DNA of 64,000 nt from Nonomuraea sp. NBC_00507. GTDB lineage: Bacteria > Actinomycetota > Actinomycetes > Streptosporangiales > Streptosporangiaceae. Shown one piece after another: positions 22,501 to 33,400 of this stretch. Both the position numbers and the translations under genes were made by a program. The notes under the pieces were generated by a model. It made no database searches and was not told the DNA's origin. It saw nothing but the letters and a program-made list of their open reading frames with translations. The stretch lies in contig NZ_CP107853.1 of the NCBI RefSeq assembly GCF_036013525.1, positions 12,028,001-12,092,000 of the forward strand, given 5' to 3'. Each line of letters starts with the position of its first letter. Position 1 is the first letter of the stretch.

Positions 22501-25500
22501 CCGCGCAGCGAGCCGGGCGCGATCCGGCCGTGCTCGATCGCCTCCCAGGAGGCTTCGAGCAGGAGCCGCTGTTGCGGGTCCATGGCCAGGGCCTCGCGCG
22601 GGCTGATCCCGAAGAACTCGGGGTCGAACTCGCCCGCCTCGTAGACGAATCCGCCGTCCCGTACGTACGAGGCGAGCACGGCGTCCGGATCCGGGTCGTA
22701 GATCCCCTCGACGTCCCAGCCCCGGTTGCCGGGGAGCGGCGAGATCGCGTCCCTGCCTTCGGCGACCAGCCGCCACAGGTCGTCGGGACCGTTCACGCCG
22801 CCGGGAATGCGGCAGCTCATCCCCACGATCACGACCGGGTCGTCCTCGACCGGCCCGCGGCTCACCCCGGCGGTCCCGAGCTCGGCTCGCACGCCGAGGA
22901 TCTCGGTCCTGGCCAGCTCGGCCAGGACCTTGACGTTCGGGTAGTCGAAGACCACGGTCGCCGGGAGCCGCACGCCGAAGGCGGCGTTGAGCTTGCCGCG
23001 CAGCTCGACCGCGGTGACCGAGTCGAAGCCGAGATCCCGGAAGGCCCGGTCGGCGTCGACATCAGCCGGGCCGGCGTACCCGAGCACGCCGGCCACCTGC
23101 TCGCGGACGCGCGCCACCAGCAGGCGTGCCTGATCCTCCTGGGTCAGCTCCAGGAGTTGCCCGCGCAGTTCCGAGGTCTCGGGGGCGGGTTCGGTGTCGT
23201 CTCCGAGGGCGGCGACCGCCTCGGGCACGCCGTCGAGCAGGGGGCGGCGGCGGGCGGCGGCGAAGGGCGGCGCGAACCGCGTCCAGTCGATGTCCGCGAT
23301 CACCAGGTTCGTCTCGTCGTCGTCGAGCGCCTGACACAGCCCGTCGACGGCCATTCCGGGATCCATGAACCGCACACCGGACCTGCGCGCGTCGTCCTCG
23401 CTGAGCAGCGTGGTCATGCCGCCGCCCGCGGCGTCCCAGAAGCCCCAGGCGATCGCCGTGCCGGCGAGGCCGCGGCCCCGGCGGTGCGCGGCGAGGGCGT
23501 CGAGGAAGGCGTTGCCCGCGGCGTACGCGCCGTTCTGGGCGCCACCCCAGACCCCGGCGCCGGACGAGAACAGCACGAAGGCGTCGAGCGGCCCGGCGAA
23601 GAGCTCGTCCAGGTTGGCGGCTCCGGTGATCTTGGCTTGGGTGGCGGTGGCGAGCTCCGCAGGATCGAGTTCGAGCAGCGGGCGGATGTGCGGGACGCCC
23701 GCCGTGTGGAAGACCGACCGGATGGCATCGCCGCCGTCCTCGATGCCGCGGACGAGGGCGGCGAGGGCCGCGCGGTCGGCCACGTCGCACGCGGCCACCG
23801 TGACGCGCGCACCGAGCTCTTCGAGTTCCGCGACGAGTTCGGGGACGCCGGGGGCGTGCGCGCCGCGCCTGCTGGTGAGCACGAGATGGTCCGCGCCGCC
23901 GCGGGCCAGCCACCGCGCCACGTGCGCGCCCAGGCCGCCGGTGCCGCCGGTGATGAGGGCGGTGCCGTGCGGCCGGCGGCGCTCCGCGGCGCGTTGCCTG
24001 GGCGCCGGGGTCAGCCGCCGGGCGAAGACGCCGGAGGCGCGGATCGCCAACTGGTCCTCGTCCCCGATCCCGGCCAGCACGGCCATCAGCCGGGTCAGGG
24101 CGCGCGGGTCGAGGGTTTCCGGCAGGTCGACGAGGCCGCCCCAGCGGGCGGGGTGCTCCAGGCCGAAGACCCGGCCGAGCCCGGCCACGGCGCCCTGCTC
24201 GGGATCACGTACGGCGTCGACCCGGCTGACGCTCTCGGCGCCGCCGGTGGCGATCCAGAGCGGCGCGTTCACGTCCGCGTCGGCCATGGCCTGGGTCAGC
24301 GTGAGCGTGCGCGCCAGGCCGCAGTGGAGGGACAACACGCCGGCCGGTACGACGTCGCCGCGCAGCAGTGCGGCGAGGTCCTCCCTGCCGAGGTCGTCGG
24401 CCAGCTCCAGGACCTGGGGACGGGCGCCGTGGCGCTCGAGCGCCTGGACGACGGAGGTCACCGCGTCGTCGCCGGCCCGCGCCGCCGGGACGGTCACCAG
24501 CCAGGCCCCGTCCAGCACGGGCGCGAAGTCGGCGATGGTCAACGGCGTCCAGGTCACGCGGTACCGCCAGGAGTCCAGCGTGGACTGGTCGCGCCTGCGC
24601 CGCCGCCAGGACGAGAGCGCCGGCAGGATGGCGGCGAGCGGCGAACCGTCCGCGATGTCCAGCGTGGCGGCGAGGGCGGCCACGTCCTCACGCTCCACCG
24701 CCGCCCAGAACTCGGGGTCGACGGCGTCGGCGGCCGGCGCGACCTCCTCGTTCCCGGGCATGAACCAGTAGCGCTTGTGCTGGAAGGCATACGTGGGCAG
24801 GTCGGCGCGCCGGGGACAGGCGTCGGCGAAGTAGGCGTCCCAGTCGACGGTGACGCCGCGGTTGTGGAGGTGGGCGAGGGCCTCGACAAAGGTACGGGCC
24901 TCGTCGCGGTCCTTGCGGGCGCCCGGGATGAAGGCGCCGTCGTCGACGGTCTGCTGGGCGAGCGTGGTCAGCGTGGTGTCCGGGCCGATCTCCACGAACA
25001 CCGTGGCGCCGCCGGCTCTGGCTGTGCTGACCGCGTCGGCGAAGCGGACCGCCCGCCGTACGTGATCCACCCAGTAGCCGGGGTCGGTGAGCTGCCCGGT
25101 CGCGCCGGAGATGATCGGGATGGCCGGTTCGTGGTACGTGAGGGCGGCCGCGACCTGCTCGAACTCCCGCAGCATCGGCTCCATCAGCGGCGAGTGGAAC
25201 GCGTGCGAGACCCGCAGCCGCCGGGTGCGGATCTGCTGCTCGCCGAGCGCCCGGGCGATGTCGTCGATCACTCTCTCGGTTCCGGAGACCACGACCGCGT
25301 CCGGGGCGTTGACCGCGGCGATCCCCGCCTGGTCCTCGTGGCCCGCCAGCAACGGCAGCACCCGCTCCTCGGCGGCGGCGACGGCGAGCATGGCGCCGCC
25401 CGCGGGCAGGGCCTGCATCAGCCGGGCCCGGGCCGCGACCAGCGTGCACGCGTCGGCCAGGGAGAGCACCCCGGCCACGTGCGCGGCCGCGATCTCGCCC

Positions 25501-27416
25501 ACGGAGTGGCCGGTCAGCATGTCCGGGGCGACGCCCATGGAGGTCAGCAACCGGTAGAGGGCGACCTCGAACGTGAACAGCGCCGGCTGCGTCATGCCCG
25601 TGTCGTCCAGCACCCCTCGGGGGTCGCTGAACATCACGTCGCGTACGGGGTGGTCCAGGAGCGGGTCCAGGACCTTGCAGATCTCGTCCAGCGCCGCGGC
25701 GAACACGGGGAACGCCGCGGCGAGTCCCGCGCCCATGCCCACCCGCTGGCTGCCCTGGCCGGCGAACAGCAGGGCGACCTTGCCGCCGGTTCCGGTTCCT
25801 GTCACGGTTCCGGGTACGGCCGTGCCGTCGGCGACTGCCTGGAGACCGGCCAGCAACTCGTCCCTGTTCGCCCCCACGATCACCGCGCGGTGGTCGAGTA
25901 CGGCCCGGCTCGTGGCCAGCGACCAGCCCACGTCCGCCACGGGCAGGTCCGGCCGCGTGTCCGCCCACGCCCTGAGCCTGGCCGCCTGCGCGGCGAGCGC
26001 GTGCGCGTCCCTGGCCGACACCGTCCAGGGCACCAGGGGCAGGGTCAGGCCGCCCGGCTCGGTGTCGTCCGGCTCAACCGGCGACTCCTCGAGGATCAGG
26101 TGGGCGTTGGTGCCGCTGAAGCCGAAGGCGGAAACCGCGGCCCGGCGGGGGGCGTCGTGCCGCTCCCATGCCCTGGCCTCGGTCAGCAGCTCCACGGCCC
26201 CGGCGGACCAGTCCACGTGGGCGGACGGCTCGTCCACGTGCAGGGTGCGCGGCAGCGTGCCGTGGCGCAGGGCCATCACCATCTTGATCACGCCGCCCAC
26301 TCCGGCGGCGGCCTGGGTGTGGCCGATGTTCGACTTCAGCGAACCGAGCCACAGCGGCCGGTCCAGCGGCCGGTCCTGGCCGTAGGCGGCGAGGAGGGCC
26401 TGGGCCTCGATCGGGTCGCCCAGTGTCGTACCGGTGCCGTGTCCTTCGACCGCGTCGACCTGCGTGGGCGACAGGCCGGCGTCGGCCAGCGCCTGCCGGA
26501 TCACCCGGATCTGGGAGGGCCCGTTCGGCGCGGACAGGCCGTTGCTGGCGCCGTCCTGGTTGACCGCGCTCCCCCGGATGACCGCGAGCACCTGGTGGCC
26601 GTTCTCCTGGGCGTCGGACAGCTTCTCGAGCAGCAGCACGCCCACGCCCTCGCCCCAGCCGGTGCCGTTGGCCGCGGTGGCGAAGGACTTGCACCGCCCG
26701 TCCGCGGACAGGCCCCGCTGCTGGGAGAACTCGATGAACGTGTTCGGGGTCGCCATCACGGTCACGCCGCCGGCCAGTGCCAGCGTGCACTCGCCCCGCC
26801 GCAGCGCGTGCACCGCCAGGTGCAGTGCGACCAGGGACGACGAGCAGGCGGTGTCGATCGAGACCGCCGGGCCTTCCAGGTCGAGGGCGTACGCGACCCG
26901 GCCGGAGATGACGCTGCCGAGCGCTTCGGCGCGGAAGTAGTCGTGGTACATGGCGCCGGCGTAGACACCGGTCCGGCTGCCGCGTACCGAGTTCGGGTCG
27001 ATGCCCGCGCGTTCGAACGTCTCCCAGCACGTCTCCAGGAACAACCGCTGCTGCGGATCGGTCCCGAAGGCCTCACGCGGGGAGATGGCGAAGAATCCCG
27101 CGTCGAAGTCGGCGGCGTCGTAGAGGAATCCGCCCTGCCTGGCGGTGGTCGTACCCGGGTGGTCGGGGTCCGGGTGGTACAACTCCTCGCTCCAGCCGCG
27201 GTCGGCGGGGAACTCGGAGATCGCATCGCCGCCCTCGTCGAGCAGCCGCCACAACTCCTCCGGCGAGGTGACCCCGCCCGGATAACGGCAGCTCATGCCG
27301 ATGATCGCGATGGGCTCGTGCTCCCGGCCCTCAACCTCGCGCAACTGCCGACGAGTTTGGTGAAGGTCGGCCGTGACCCGCTTCAGGTAGTCCCTGAGCT
27401 TGTCTTCGTTTGCCAT
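16530..27416 (-). CDS. Type I modular PKS, modules 5 and 6
   Basis: This 3628-residue protein has modules KS-AT-KR-ACP and KS-AT-DH-ER-KR-ACP. The N-terminus is a short coiled-coil docking helix ([20 protein letters not shown]). The C-terminus after the last ACP is a docking segment with a helical stretch ([20 protein letters not shown]) and the end [14 protein letters not shown]. That end resembles the end of the modules 1-4 subunit, and the N-terminus resembles that of modules 7-8, so this protein is the middle of the assembly line. The ATG at 27416 has AAGGG upstream and follows the previous gene by 13 bases. An ATG-like start at 27443 would overlap the upstream gene and is unlikely. The ER makes this the only subunit with a fully reducing module. 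Confidence 0.97.
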   Translation of the reverse strand: MANEDKLRDYLKRVTADLHQTRRQLREVEGREHEPIAIIGMSCRYPGGVTSPEELWRLLDEGGDAISEFPADRGWSEELYHPDPDHPGTTTARQGGFLYDAADFDAGFFAISPREAFGTDPQQRLFLETCWETFERAGIDPNSVRGSRTGVYAGAMYHDYFRAEALGSVISGRVAYALDLEGPAVSIDTACSSSLVALHLAVHALRRGECTLALAGGVTVMATPNTFIEFSQQRGLSADGRCKSFATAANGTGWGEGVGVLLLEKLSDAQENGHQVLAVIRGSAVNQDGASNGLSAPNGPSQIRVIRQALADAGLSPTQVDAVEGHGTGTTLGDPIEAQALLAAYGQDRPLDRPLWLGSLKSNIGHTQAAAGVGGVIKMVMALRHGTLPRTLHVDEPSAHVDWSAGAVELLTEARAWERHDAPRRAAVSAFGFSGTNAHLILEESPVEPDDTEPGGLTLPLVPWTVSARDAHALAAQAARLRAWADTRPDLPVADVGWSLATSRAVLDHRAVIVGANRDELLAGLQAVADGTAVPGTVTGTGTGGKVALLFAGQGSQRVGMGAGLAAAFPVFAAALDEICKVLDPLLDHPVRDVMFSDPRGVLDDTGMTQPALFTFEVALYRLLTSMGVAPDMLTGHSVGEIAAAHVAGVLSLADACTLVAARARLMQALPAGGAMLAVAAAEERVLPLLAGHEDQAGIAAVNAPDAVVVSGTERVIDDIARALGEQQIRTRRLRVSHAFHSPLMEPMLREFEQVAAALTYHEPAIPIISGATGQLTDPGYWVDHVRRAVRFADAVSTARAGGATVFVEIGPDTTLTTLAQQTVDDGAFIPGARKDRDEARTFVEALAHLHNRGVTVDWDAYFADACPRRADLPTYAFQHKRYWFMPGNEEVAPAADAVDPEFWAAVEREDVAALAATLDIADGSPLAAILPALSSWRRRRRDQSTLDSWRYRVTWTPLTIADFAPVLDGAWLVTVPAARAGDDAVTSVVQALERHGARPQVLELADDLGREDLAALLRGDVVPAGVLSLHCGLARTLTLTQAMADADVNAPLWIATGGAESVSRVDAVRDPEQGAVAGLGRVFGLEHPARWGGLVDLPETLDPRALTRLMAVLAGIGDEDQLAIRASGVFARRLTPAPRQRAAERRRPHGTALITGGTGGLGAHVARWLARGGADHLVLTSRRGAHAPGVPELVAELEELGARVTVAACDVADRAALAALVRGIEDGGDAIRSVFHTAGVPHIRPLLELDPAELATATQAKITGAANLDELFAGPLDAFVLFSSGAGVWGGAQNGAYAAGNAFLDALAAHRRGRGLAGTAIAWGFWDAAGGGMTTLLSEDDARRSGVRFMDPGMAVDGLCQALDDDETNLVIADIDWTRFAPPFAAARRRPLLDGVPEAVAALGDDTEPAPETSELRGQLLELTQEDQARLLVARVREQVAGVLGYAGPADVDADRAFRDLGFDSVTAVELRGKLNAAFGVRLPATVVFDYPNVKVLAELARTEILGVRAELGTAGVSRGPVEDDPVVIVGMSCRIPGGVNGPDDLWRLVAEGRDAISPLPGNRGWDVEGIYDPDPDAVLASYVRDGGFVYEAGEFDPEFFGISPREALAMDPQQRLLLEASWEAIEHGRIAPGSLRGTRTGVFVGAAYEEYGRNSDQIPLESVGHLVTGTLSSIVSGRVAYALGLEGPAVTVDTACSSSLVALHLAAQALRNGDCDLALAGGVTVMCTPLGFIGFSLQGALARDGRCKPFASAADGFGLSEGVGMLLVERLSDAERNGHQVLAVVRGSAVNQDGASNGLTAPNGPSQQRVIRQALANSGLSAADVDVVEAHGTGTTLGDPIEAQALIATYGQDRPEDRPLWLGSVKSNIGHTQSAAGVAGVIKMVMALRHGLLPKTLHVDEPSPHVDWSAGTVKLLTEAVPWQENGHARRAAVSSFGISGTNAHVIIEQSPAPEEAPRETADLPVVPMTLSGRSTQALQAQAGRLAEWVAGSPERLVDVAHSLVVSRSAFDRRAVVVGAGRDELLAGLRGLAEGVDVPGVVAGVAGAGGKTVLVFPGQGSQWVGMGVELLESSPVFAARVAECEAALAPFVDWSLSGVLRGGEGFDRVDVIQPVLWAVMVSLAEVWRSVGVTPAAVVGHSQGEIAAAVVAGALSLEDGARVVALRSRAIVALAGRGGMVSVPLGSAEVAELISRWDGRVSVAVVNGPASTVVSGDVDALDELLVDAEVWGVRARRIEVDYASHSAHVEHLQEELAGLLAPVAPRAGQVPWYSTVRGCWLTGTEADAAYWYENLRQPVRLDPAVRALIEEGHGVFVEVSAHPVLTMAVQDTAEDAGGEVVAVGTLRREDGGLRRLWSSAGELWVRGVEVDWAQVYAPARPRTVALPTYAFQHQHYWLEERTATAGDVGAAGLGAAGHPLLGAAVPLADGDGVLLTGRLSLRTHPWLADHAVNGQVILPGTAFVDLAIRAGDEAGCDLLEELTLQAPLTLPERGAVQLQLTVGAPGEDGRRSLTVHARYDDEPWTCHAAGVLAPAAAPPPAREPAAWPPEGAQPLALTGLYDWLSEAGLGYGPAFQGLQAVWRRDDDLFAEVTLPEEGAGYGLHPALLDAALHSLALNAAQDGPRMPFSWTGVRLHATGATSIRVRLTMREPDRVGLTVTDTAGVPVADVASLVLRPLPADLGAAPTGHDSLYTLEWTPVPAGEPSGDQRWAVIGDHVAGIDAVAHGSLAELLATGTVPERVIVSLDGGPEGGLAGAVQDRTCEVLELLRTWLAEEGFPASRLVVVTHGAVAATGHDEVADLANAAVWGLVRSAQSENPDRLILVDLDRDPGSYRALPAVLATGETQLALRGGTAYMPRLARAGTGALTLPAAAENWRLDVTSRGTVDDLALLPAPTVPLAPGQVRISTRAMGLNFRDVLIALDMYPGDAPMGGEGAGVVIEVAGDVTTLAPGDRVMGVIDGFARHAVTDHRMLARIPDGWTFTQAASVPIAFITAYHALVDLAGLKGGERLLVHAAAGGVGTAAVQLAHHLGAEVYGTASEPKWDAVRRLGVPQERIASSRTLEFAQTFADGVDVVLNSLAGEFVDASLGLLRPGGRFIEMGKTDVRDAAELAPVHYQTFDLTELDPGRTGAILAEIVDLFARGALQPPPVRTWDVRRATEAFRHVAQARHIGKVVLTTPRELDPDGTVLVVGGTGALGGLAARRLVAEHGVRHLVLTSRRGPAAGGAATLRDELTGLGADVRIAACDAADRDALAALLAGIPAEHPLTAVVSTAGVLDDGMISSLTPERVAAVLRPKVSAAVNLHELTADLDLTLFVLYSGAAGVLGSPGQGNYAAANAFLDALAQHRRARGLAATSLAWGLWSPESGSGMTGHLDEADLSRLSRSGMGALGLEQGLDLFDRALSADEAALVPIHLDLATLRAGAAMGFGHPLFRGLVRISARRVLVAESPATESLTDRLAVLPEADRPPLLLDLVRGHVAAVLGFAGPEAVEPGRAFKEIGFDSLTAVELRNRLKSVTGLRLPASLVFDYPNPAVLAGHLLEELAPPAHSPEQQVLAELDRIEARLAVVAAEHETAEEITARLEQLVFSWKQRQGAVPAEDVAGRLGSATADEIISFIDNEFGLS
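16765..22850 (-). other. PKS module 6: KS-AT(methylmalonyl)-DH-ER-KR-ACP
   Basis: KS Cys1698 is present. The AT has GHSQGE (Ser2142) and YASHS, predicting methylmalonyl-CoA. DH His2450 lies in [10 protein letters not shown]. The ER has [15 protein letters not shown] and the NADPH loop [15 protein letters not shown] (about residue 3015); Tyr2926 is the residue linked in other ERs to a 2S methyl. The KR has LDD and catalytic Tyr3336, but the usual catalytic Ser is Gly3323 (LYSGAAG). ACP Ser3507 is in GFDSL. Expected product is a saturated methyl-branched unit, provided the KR works despite the missing Ser. Confidence 0.9.
20374..21479 (-). repeat. Methylmalonyl-AT direct repeat, copy in module 6
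   Basis: This 1106-bp block is matched by 35456-36561 at a constant offset of 15082 bases. It covers the AT of module 6 and ends in the KS-AT linker. I saw one difference (C at 21411, G at 36493). The match ends sharply at both edges. Confidence 0.9.
22890..27323 (-). other. PKS module 5: KS-AT(malonyl)-KR-ACP
   Basis: KS Cys191 is present. The AT has GHSVGE (Ser638) and HAFHS, predicting malonyl-CoA. There is no DH or ER. The KR has TGGTGGLG, lacks the LDD motif (GVPHIRPL instead) and has the Trp of A-type KRs ([13 protein letters not shown], Tyr1298), so an L-configured hydroxyl is expected. ACP Ser1466 is in GFDSV. This is the only module predicted to leave a free hydroxyl. Confidence 0.9.
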
Positions 27417-27429
27417 CGAACGTTGCCCT

Positions 27430-30400
27430 TCAGGAGATCTCAAACTCGTTGTCGATGAAGGCGAACATCTCGTCGTCGGTGGCCGCCTCGAGCTGGTCGG
27501 CGACTCCGTTCTGTACAGCGGGATCGTTGAGGCCGGCCAGGACCTCCTTGAGCCGTGCGACGATCCGGCCGCGCGCCGTGCTCTCCTCGGCGAGCTTGGC
27601 CGTCGAGTTCTCGATGTTGTCCAGCTCGGCGAAGAGCCGCAGGATGCCGGCCTCTTCGTCCTGGGCTCCGTCGAAATGGCCCATCAGGTGCTCGGTGAGC
27701 TCGGCCGGGGTGGGGTAGTCGAAGATGACGGTGGCGGGTAGCCGGAGTCCGGTGCTCTTGCTGAGCTGGTTGCGAAACTCGACGGCGGTGAGGGAGTCGA
27801 AGCCGAGGTCCTGGAACTGGCGTCGCGGCTCGATCGCCGATCCGCCGGCGAATCCCAGGATGGTGGCCACCTGGCCGCGGACCAGGTCCGACAGTGCGGA
27901 CTCGCGTTCGGCCGGATCCAGTGCGGCCAGCCGCTCGGCGAGCCCTTCCGCGGTGCCCGCGCGACGTACCGGGGTCCGGGCGCTGGTGCGGGTCTGCACG
28001 AACCGGGCCGGGACCAGCAGCGCCTGCCCGGACGCCACTGCGGTGTCGAACAGGGCCAGCCCGTCGGCCTTCGACAGCGGTGCCACACCCATCCGCGCCA
28101 GGCGGCGCAGATCGGCCTCGGTCAGCTCCCCGGTCATCCCGCCTTCCTCCCACAACCCCCACGCCAGCGAGGTGGCCGCCAACCCATCGGCCGCCCGCAG
28201 CTGGGCCAAGGCGTCCAGAGAGGCGTTGGCCGCGGCATAGTTGCCCTGGCCCGCACCCCCCAGCACGCCCGCCATCGAGGAGAACAGGACGAACGCGGTC
28301 AGATTCAGATCCCGCGTGAGCTCGTGCAGATGCCGGGCGCCCTCCGCCTTGGGCCTGAGCACCCTGTCCAAACGCTCAGGAGTCAACGACGTGATCATCC
28401 CGTCATCAAGCACACCGGCCGTATGCACCACACCCACCAACGCATGCTCGGCCGGAACCGAACCGATCACATCGGCCAGCGCCTCACGATCACCGACATC
28501 ACAACCGGCCACGGTCACGCTCGCACCATGCTCGGCCAGTTCGGCCACCAACTCGGCGGCACCAGGCGCATCCAGACCACGCCGACTGACCAGCAGCAGA
28601 CGCCGGACACCATGCACGGTCACCAAATGCCTGGCCACCAACGCACCCAGCCCACCAGTACCACCCGTGACCAGCACCGTCCCATCCGGACCGAACACCC
28701 GCTCGCCATCACCGGCCAGCACACGACCCTCGTCATCCAGCCCCGCGACCGTGCCCTGCACCCCAGGCAGGACAGCCCGGCTCAGCCGCGGCACCCACAC
28801 CTGCCCACCTCGCACCGCCAGCTGAGACTCACCGGTGGCCAACGCCCCGGCAATCACGTCCGGCGAAGCATCATCCCCATCCAGATCCAGCAGCGCGAAA
28901 CGCCCCGGCTGCTCAGCCTGGGCAGCCCGCACCAACCCCCACACCTCAGCCTGCGCCACATCGGGGCGCTCCCCGGCAACCGTCGCCACCCCACTCCGGG
29001 TGACAACGACCAGCCGCGACGCCACGAACCGATCATCGGCCAGCCACTCCCGCACCAGCCCCAGCACCTCATGCACCGCCCGCGCACCAACCGGAGCCGC
29101 CACCAACACCCACTCAGGAACCACCCCACCCTCGGGCAGCCCGGAAAGGATCTCGACACTCGGCGGCGATGACACGGGTGCGGCCGGGACGATCGTCCAC
29201 TCCAGCTGGTGGAGCTCGCCTCGACCGGCTGGGACGGCGGACATCTGGCGCAGCGAGAGGGTGTCGATCACGGCGACGGGCGCGCCGGTCTCGTCGGCCA
29301 CGGCCAGGGTGAGGCTCGCGCCTGCGCCACCCGTCCCTGTGGAGGCGATCCTTACACGCAGGCTGGTCGCCCCGGCCGCGTGCAGGGACACACCCGACCA
29401 GGCGAAGGGCAGGTACGGCCGCCCGGGCTCCGGTTGCGGCAGCAGTCCGCCGAGCGCGGTGGCGTGCAGCGCGGCGTCCAGCAGTGCGGGGTGCAGCCCG
29501 AACCTCGCGGCGTCGGGATGCGCCTGTTCGGGCAGGGCGATCTCGGCGAAGACCTCGCCGTTAAGCTCCCAGGCGCGCGTCAGACCCTGGAAGGTCAGCC
29601 CGTAGTCCAGGCCGATCGCGGCGAGGTTCTCGTACAGGTCCTCGACCACCACCGCCTGGGCCCCCGGAGGCGGCCACCGCGTCAGATCGACGTCAGGCGC
29701 GGGCACGGTCGCGGTGAGCGTGGCCTGGGCGTGCTGGGTCCACTCGGCGGCGTCCTGGAGACGGGAGTGGATCGTCAGCGCCCGCCCATCGGGCTCGTCG
29801 CCCGCGGTGATCACGGCCTGGATCTGTACGCCGCCGTCCTCCGGCACGACGAGGGGGGTCTGCAGGGTGAGTTCCCGCAGGTGCGGGCAGCCGGTCTCGT
29901 CACCTGCGCGGATGGCGAGCTCCACCAGGGCGGTGCCGGGCACGATCACGCTGCCGCCCACGACGTGGTCGGCCAGCCAGGGGTGGGTGGCCTGCGACAA
30001 CCGCCCGCTGAAGATCACCGTCTCGCCGCCGGCCAGCTCGGTGGCCGCGCTCAGCAGCGGGTGATCGACGGCGCCCAGCCCGGCCGTGCTGACATCGCCG
30101 GCGCCGGGCTGGGCCGCGATCCAGTAGCGCTCGTGCTGGAAGGCGTACGTGGGCAGGTCCGCCCGGGACGGGTGGGCCGGAGCGTAGTAGGCCGACCAGT
30201 CGACGGTGACGCCGTGGGTGTGCAGCCGGCCCAGAGCGTGGGTGAAGGCGTGGGTTTCGTCCTGGTCCTTGGCTCTCGTGGTGATGAAGGTTTCATCACC
30301 GGTGAGCGTCTGCTGGGCTAGCCCGGTCAGCGTAGTGTCCGGGCCGATCTCGACGAACACCGTGGCGCCCGCGGTCCGAGCGGCGGTGACGCCGTCGGCG

Positions 30401-33400
30401 AACCGCACCGCCTGGCGGACATGCTCCACCCAGTAAGCGGCGTTGCTCAGCTGGCCCGGCTCGGCCAGACGGCCGCTCACATTGGAGACGATCGGGATGA
30501 CCGGGTCCCTGAACGTCAGACCGGAGATCGCCTGAGCGAAGTCGTCCAGCATCGGCTCCATCAACGGCGAATGGAACGCATGGGAGACCCGGAGGCGGCG
30601 GGTGCGCACCTTCCGGTCGGCCAGCAGGGCGGCGATCTCCTCGACCACGTCCTGGTCGCCGGAGACGACGACCGATGCCGGCCCGTTGACCGCCGCGATC
30701 CCGGCCCGGTCCTCGCGGCCTTCCAGCAGCGGCACCACCTCGCCCTCCGGGGCGGCGACCGCCAGCATCGCCCCACCCGACGGCAACGCCTGCATCAACC
30801 GGGCCCGGGCCGCGACCAGCGCACACGCATCTGGCAGCGAGAACACCCCGGCCACGTGCGCCGCGGCGATCTCCCCAATCGAATGCCCCACCAGCACATC
30901 CGGGGCGATGCCCAGCGAAACCAGCAGCCGATACAGGGCGACCTCGAACGCGAACAACGCCGGCTGCGTCATCCCCGTCTCATCCAGCACCCCATCCGAA
31001 TCGGCGAACATCACCTCACGCAACGGATAGGGCAGCAACGGATCCAAGACCCCGCAGATCTCCGACAGGGCCTCGCCGAACACCGGGAACGCGGCCGCCA
31101 GATCCCGGCCCATACCCACCCGCTGACTGCCCTGACCAGCGAACAACAACGCCGTCCTGGCCCGCGACCGCACCAGACCGGACTCGATCACCGACGTGCT
31201 CGGCCCGCCCTCGGCCAGCGCCGACAACGCCTCCAGCAATCCGGCACGATCATCGCCCACCACCACCGCGCGATGCTCGAGCACCGCCCGGCCCGACGCC
31301 AGTGACCAGCCCACATCGACCGCGTTCAGTTCGGGCCGCGTCTCCACCCACGACCGCAGCCGCCCGGCCTGCGCCCGCAGCGCCTGCCCGCTCCGCCCGG
31401 ACAACACCCACGGCAGCACCGGCAACTCAGCCGGCGTCGCGGGCTCGGCCACGACCGGAGACTCCTCCAGCACGACATGCGCGTTCGTGCCGCTGATCCC
31501 GAAGGAGGAGACGGCGGCGCGGCGCGCGTGCCCGTTCTCCCGCCACGACACCGGCCCGGTCAGCAGCTTCACCGCGCCCGCCGACCAGTCCACATGCGGC
31601 GACGGCTCATCCACGTGCAGCGTCTGCGGCAGCACACCGTGGCGCATGGCCATCACCATCTTGATCACACCGGCCACACCTGCCGCCGCCTGCGTATGAC
31701 CGAGATTCGATTTCACCGACCCCAGCCAGACCGGCTCATCCTCCGGCCGGTTCTGACCGTAGGTGGCCAGGATGGCCTGGGCCTCGATCGGGTCGCCCAG
31801 GGACGTCCCGGTGCCGTGCGCCTCGACCACGTCGACGTCGGCGGCCGCCAGTCCGGCGTTGGCCAGCGCATGCCGGATCACCCGCTGCTGCGAGGGACCG
31901 TTCGGCGCCGTCAACCCGTTGCTGGCACCGTCCTGGTTGACCGCCGACCCGCGCACGACCGCCAGCACCTGGTGACCGTTGCGCACGGCGTCCGACAGGC
32001 GCTCGACCAGCAACACGCCGGAGCCTTCCGACAGACCGACGCCGCCGTCGCCTTGCGCGAACGCCTTGCACCTGCCGTCCACGGACAGGTTGCGCGCCCG
32101 GGAGAACTCGATGAACGTCCATGGCGTGGCCATCACCGTCACACCGCCGGCCAGGGCCAGGTCACAGTCACCCGACCGCAGCGCCTGCACCGCGAGATGC
32201 AGCGCCACCAGCGAGGAGGAGCAGGCCGTGTCGACGGTCATCGCGGGGCCTTCGAAACCGAAGGTGTACGACACGCGGCCAGAGGCGACGCTGCCCGAGT
32301 TGCCGGTTCCGATCAGCCCTTCCAGCTCGTCGGGCACGAAGGAGAGCTGGCTGGCGTAGTCGTGGTACATGACGCCGGAAAAGACACCGGTACGGCTGCC
32401 GCGCAGTGTCGTGGGATTGATCCCCGCCCGCTCGACCGCCTCCCAGGAGGTCTCCAGGAGCAACCGCTGCTGCGGATCCATCGCCAGCGCCTCACGCGGC
32501 GAGATCCCGAAGAAACCCGGATCGAACTCGCCGGCGTCGTAGAGGAAACCGCCGTGCCGGGCGTAGGAGGTGCCACGGTTGCCCGGGTCCGGGTCGTACA
32601 GGTTCTCCAGGTCCCAGCCACGGTCGGAGGGGAACTCGCCGACGGCGTCTCCGGCCTGTGCCAGCAGCCGCCACAGGTCCTCGGGCGATTCGATCCCGCC
32701 GGGGAACCGGCAGGCCATGCCGATGATCGCGATGGGTTCGTCATCGACGGCCGGCGCCCGTACAGGTGTCGCGGCCTGGTTCGCGCCGAGCAGCTCACCG
32801 GACAGGAAGCCGACGAGCGCCACCGGGGTCGGATAGTCGAAGATCAGCGTCGCCGGGAGCCGCATGCCCGTCGCCGCGTTGAGCCGGTTGCGGAATTCGA
32901 CCGCCATCAGCGAGTCGAAGCCCAGGTCCTGGAAGAGCTGGCCATCCTCGAGCGCCGACGCGTCGGCGAGTCCGAGCACCACGGCCACCTGGGCGTACAC
33001 GAGCTCCCTCAGCACGGACTGTTGTCCGGCCGGTGGCAGTGCTGCGAGCTGCTGCTTGAGTGAGGCCGCGGCCTCGGACGCCGCGGTGACCACACGCCTG
33101 GTACGACCGGCCACCAGGCCGCGTAGCAGCGGTGGCAGCGCGTCCGCCTGGGCACCCAGTGTCTTGAGGTCGAGGTGGGCGGGCACCAGCGTGGCGCTGC
33201 CGTGGCTGAGTGCGGTGTCGAACAGGGCCAGCCCGTCGGCCTTCGACAGCGGTGCCACACCCATCCGCGCCAGGCGGCGCAGATCGGCCTCGGTCAGCTC
33301 CCCGGTCATCCCGCCTTCCTCCCACAACCCCCACGCCAGCGAGGTGGCCGCCAACCCATCGGCCGCCCGCAGCTGGGCCAAGGCGTCCAGAGAGGCGTTG

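Noticed and set aside
20451..27458. Very long open frames on the plus strand opposite the PKS genes
   Set aside because: They mirror the minus-strand genes, are rich in Arg, Gly, Val and His as expected for an antisense frame of GC-rich DNA, and show no domain motifs.
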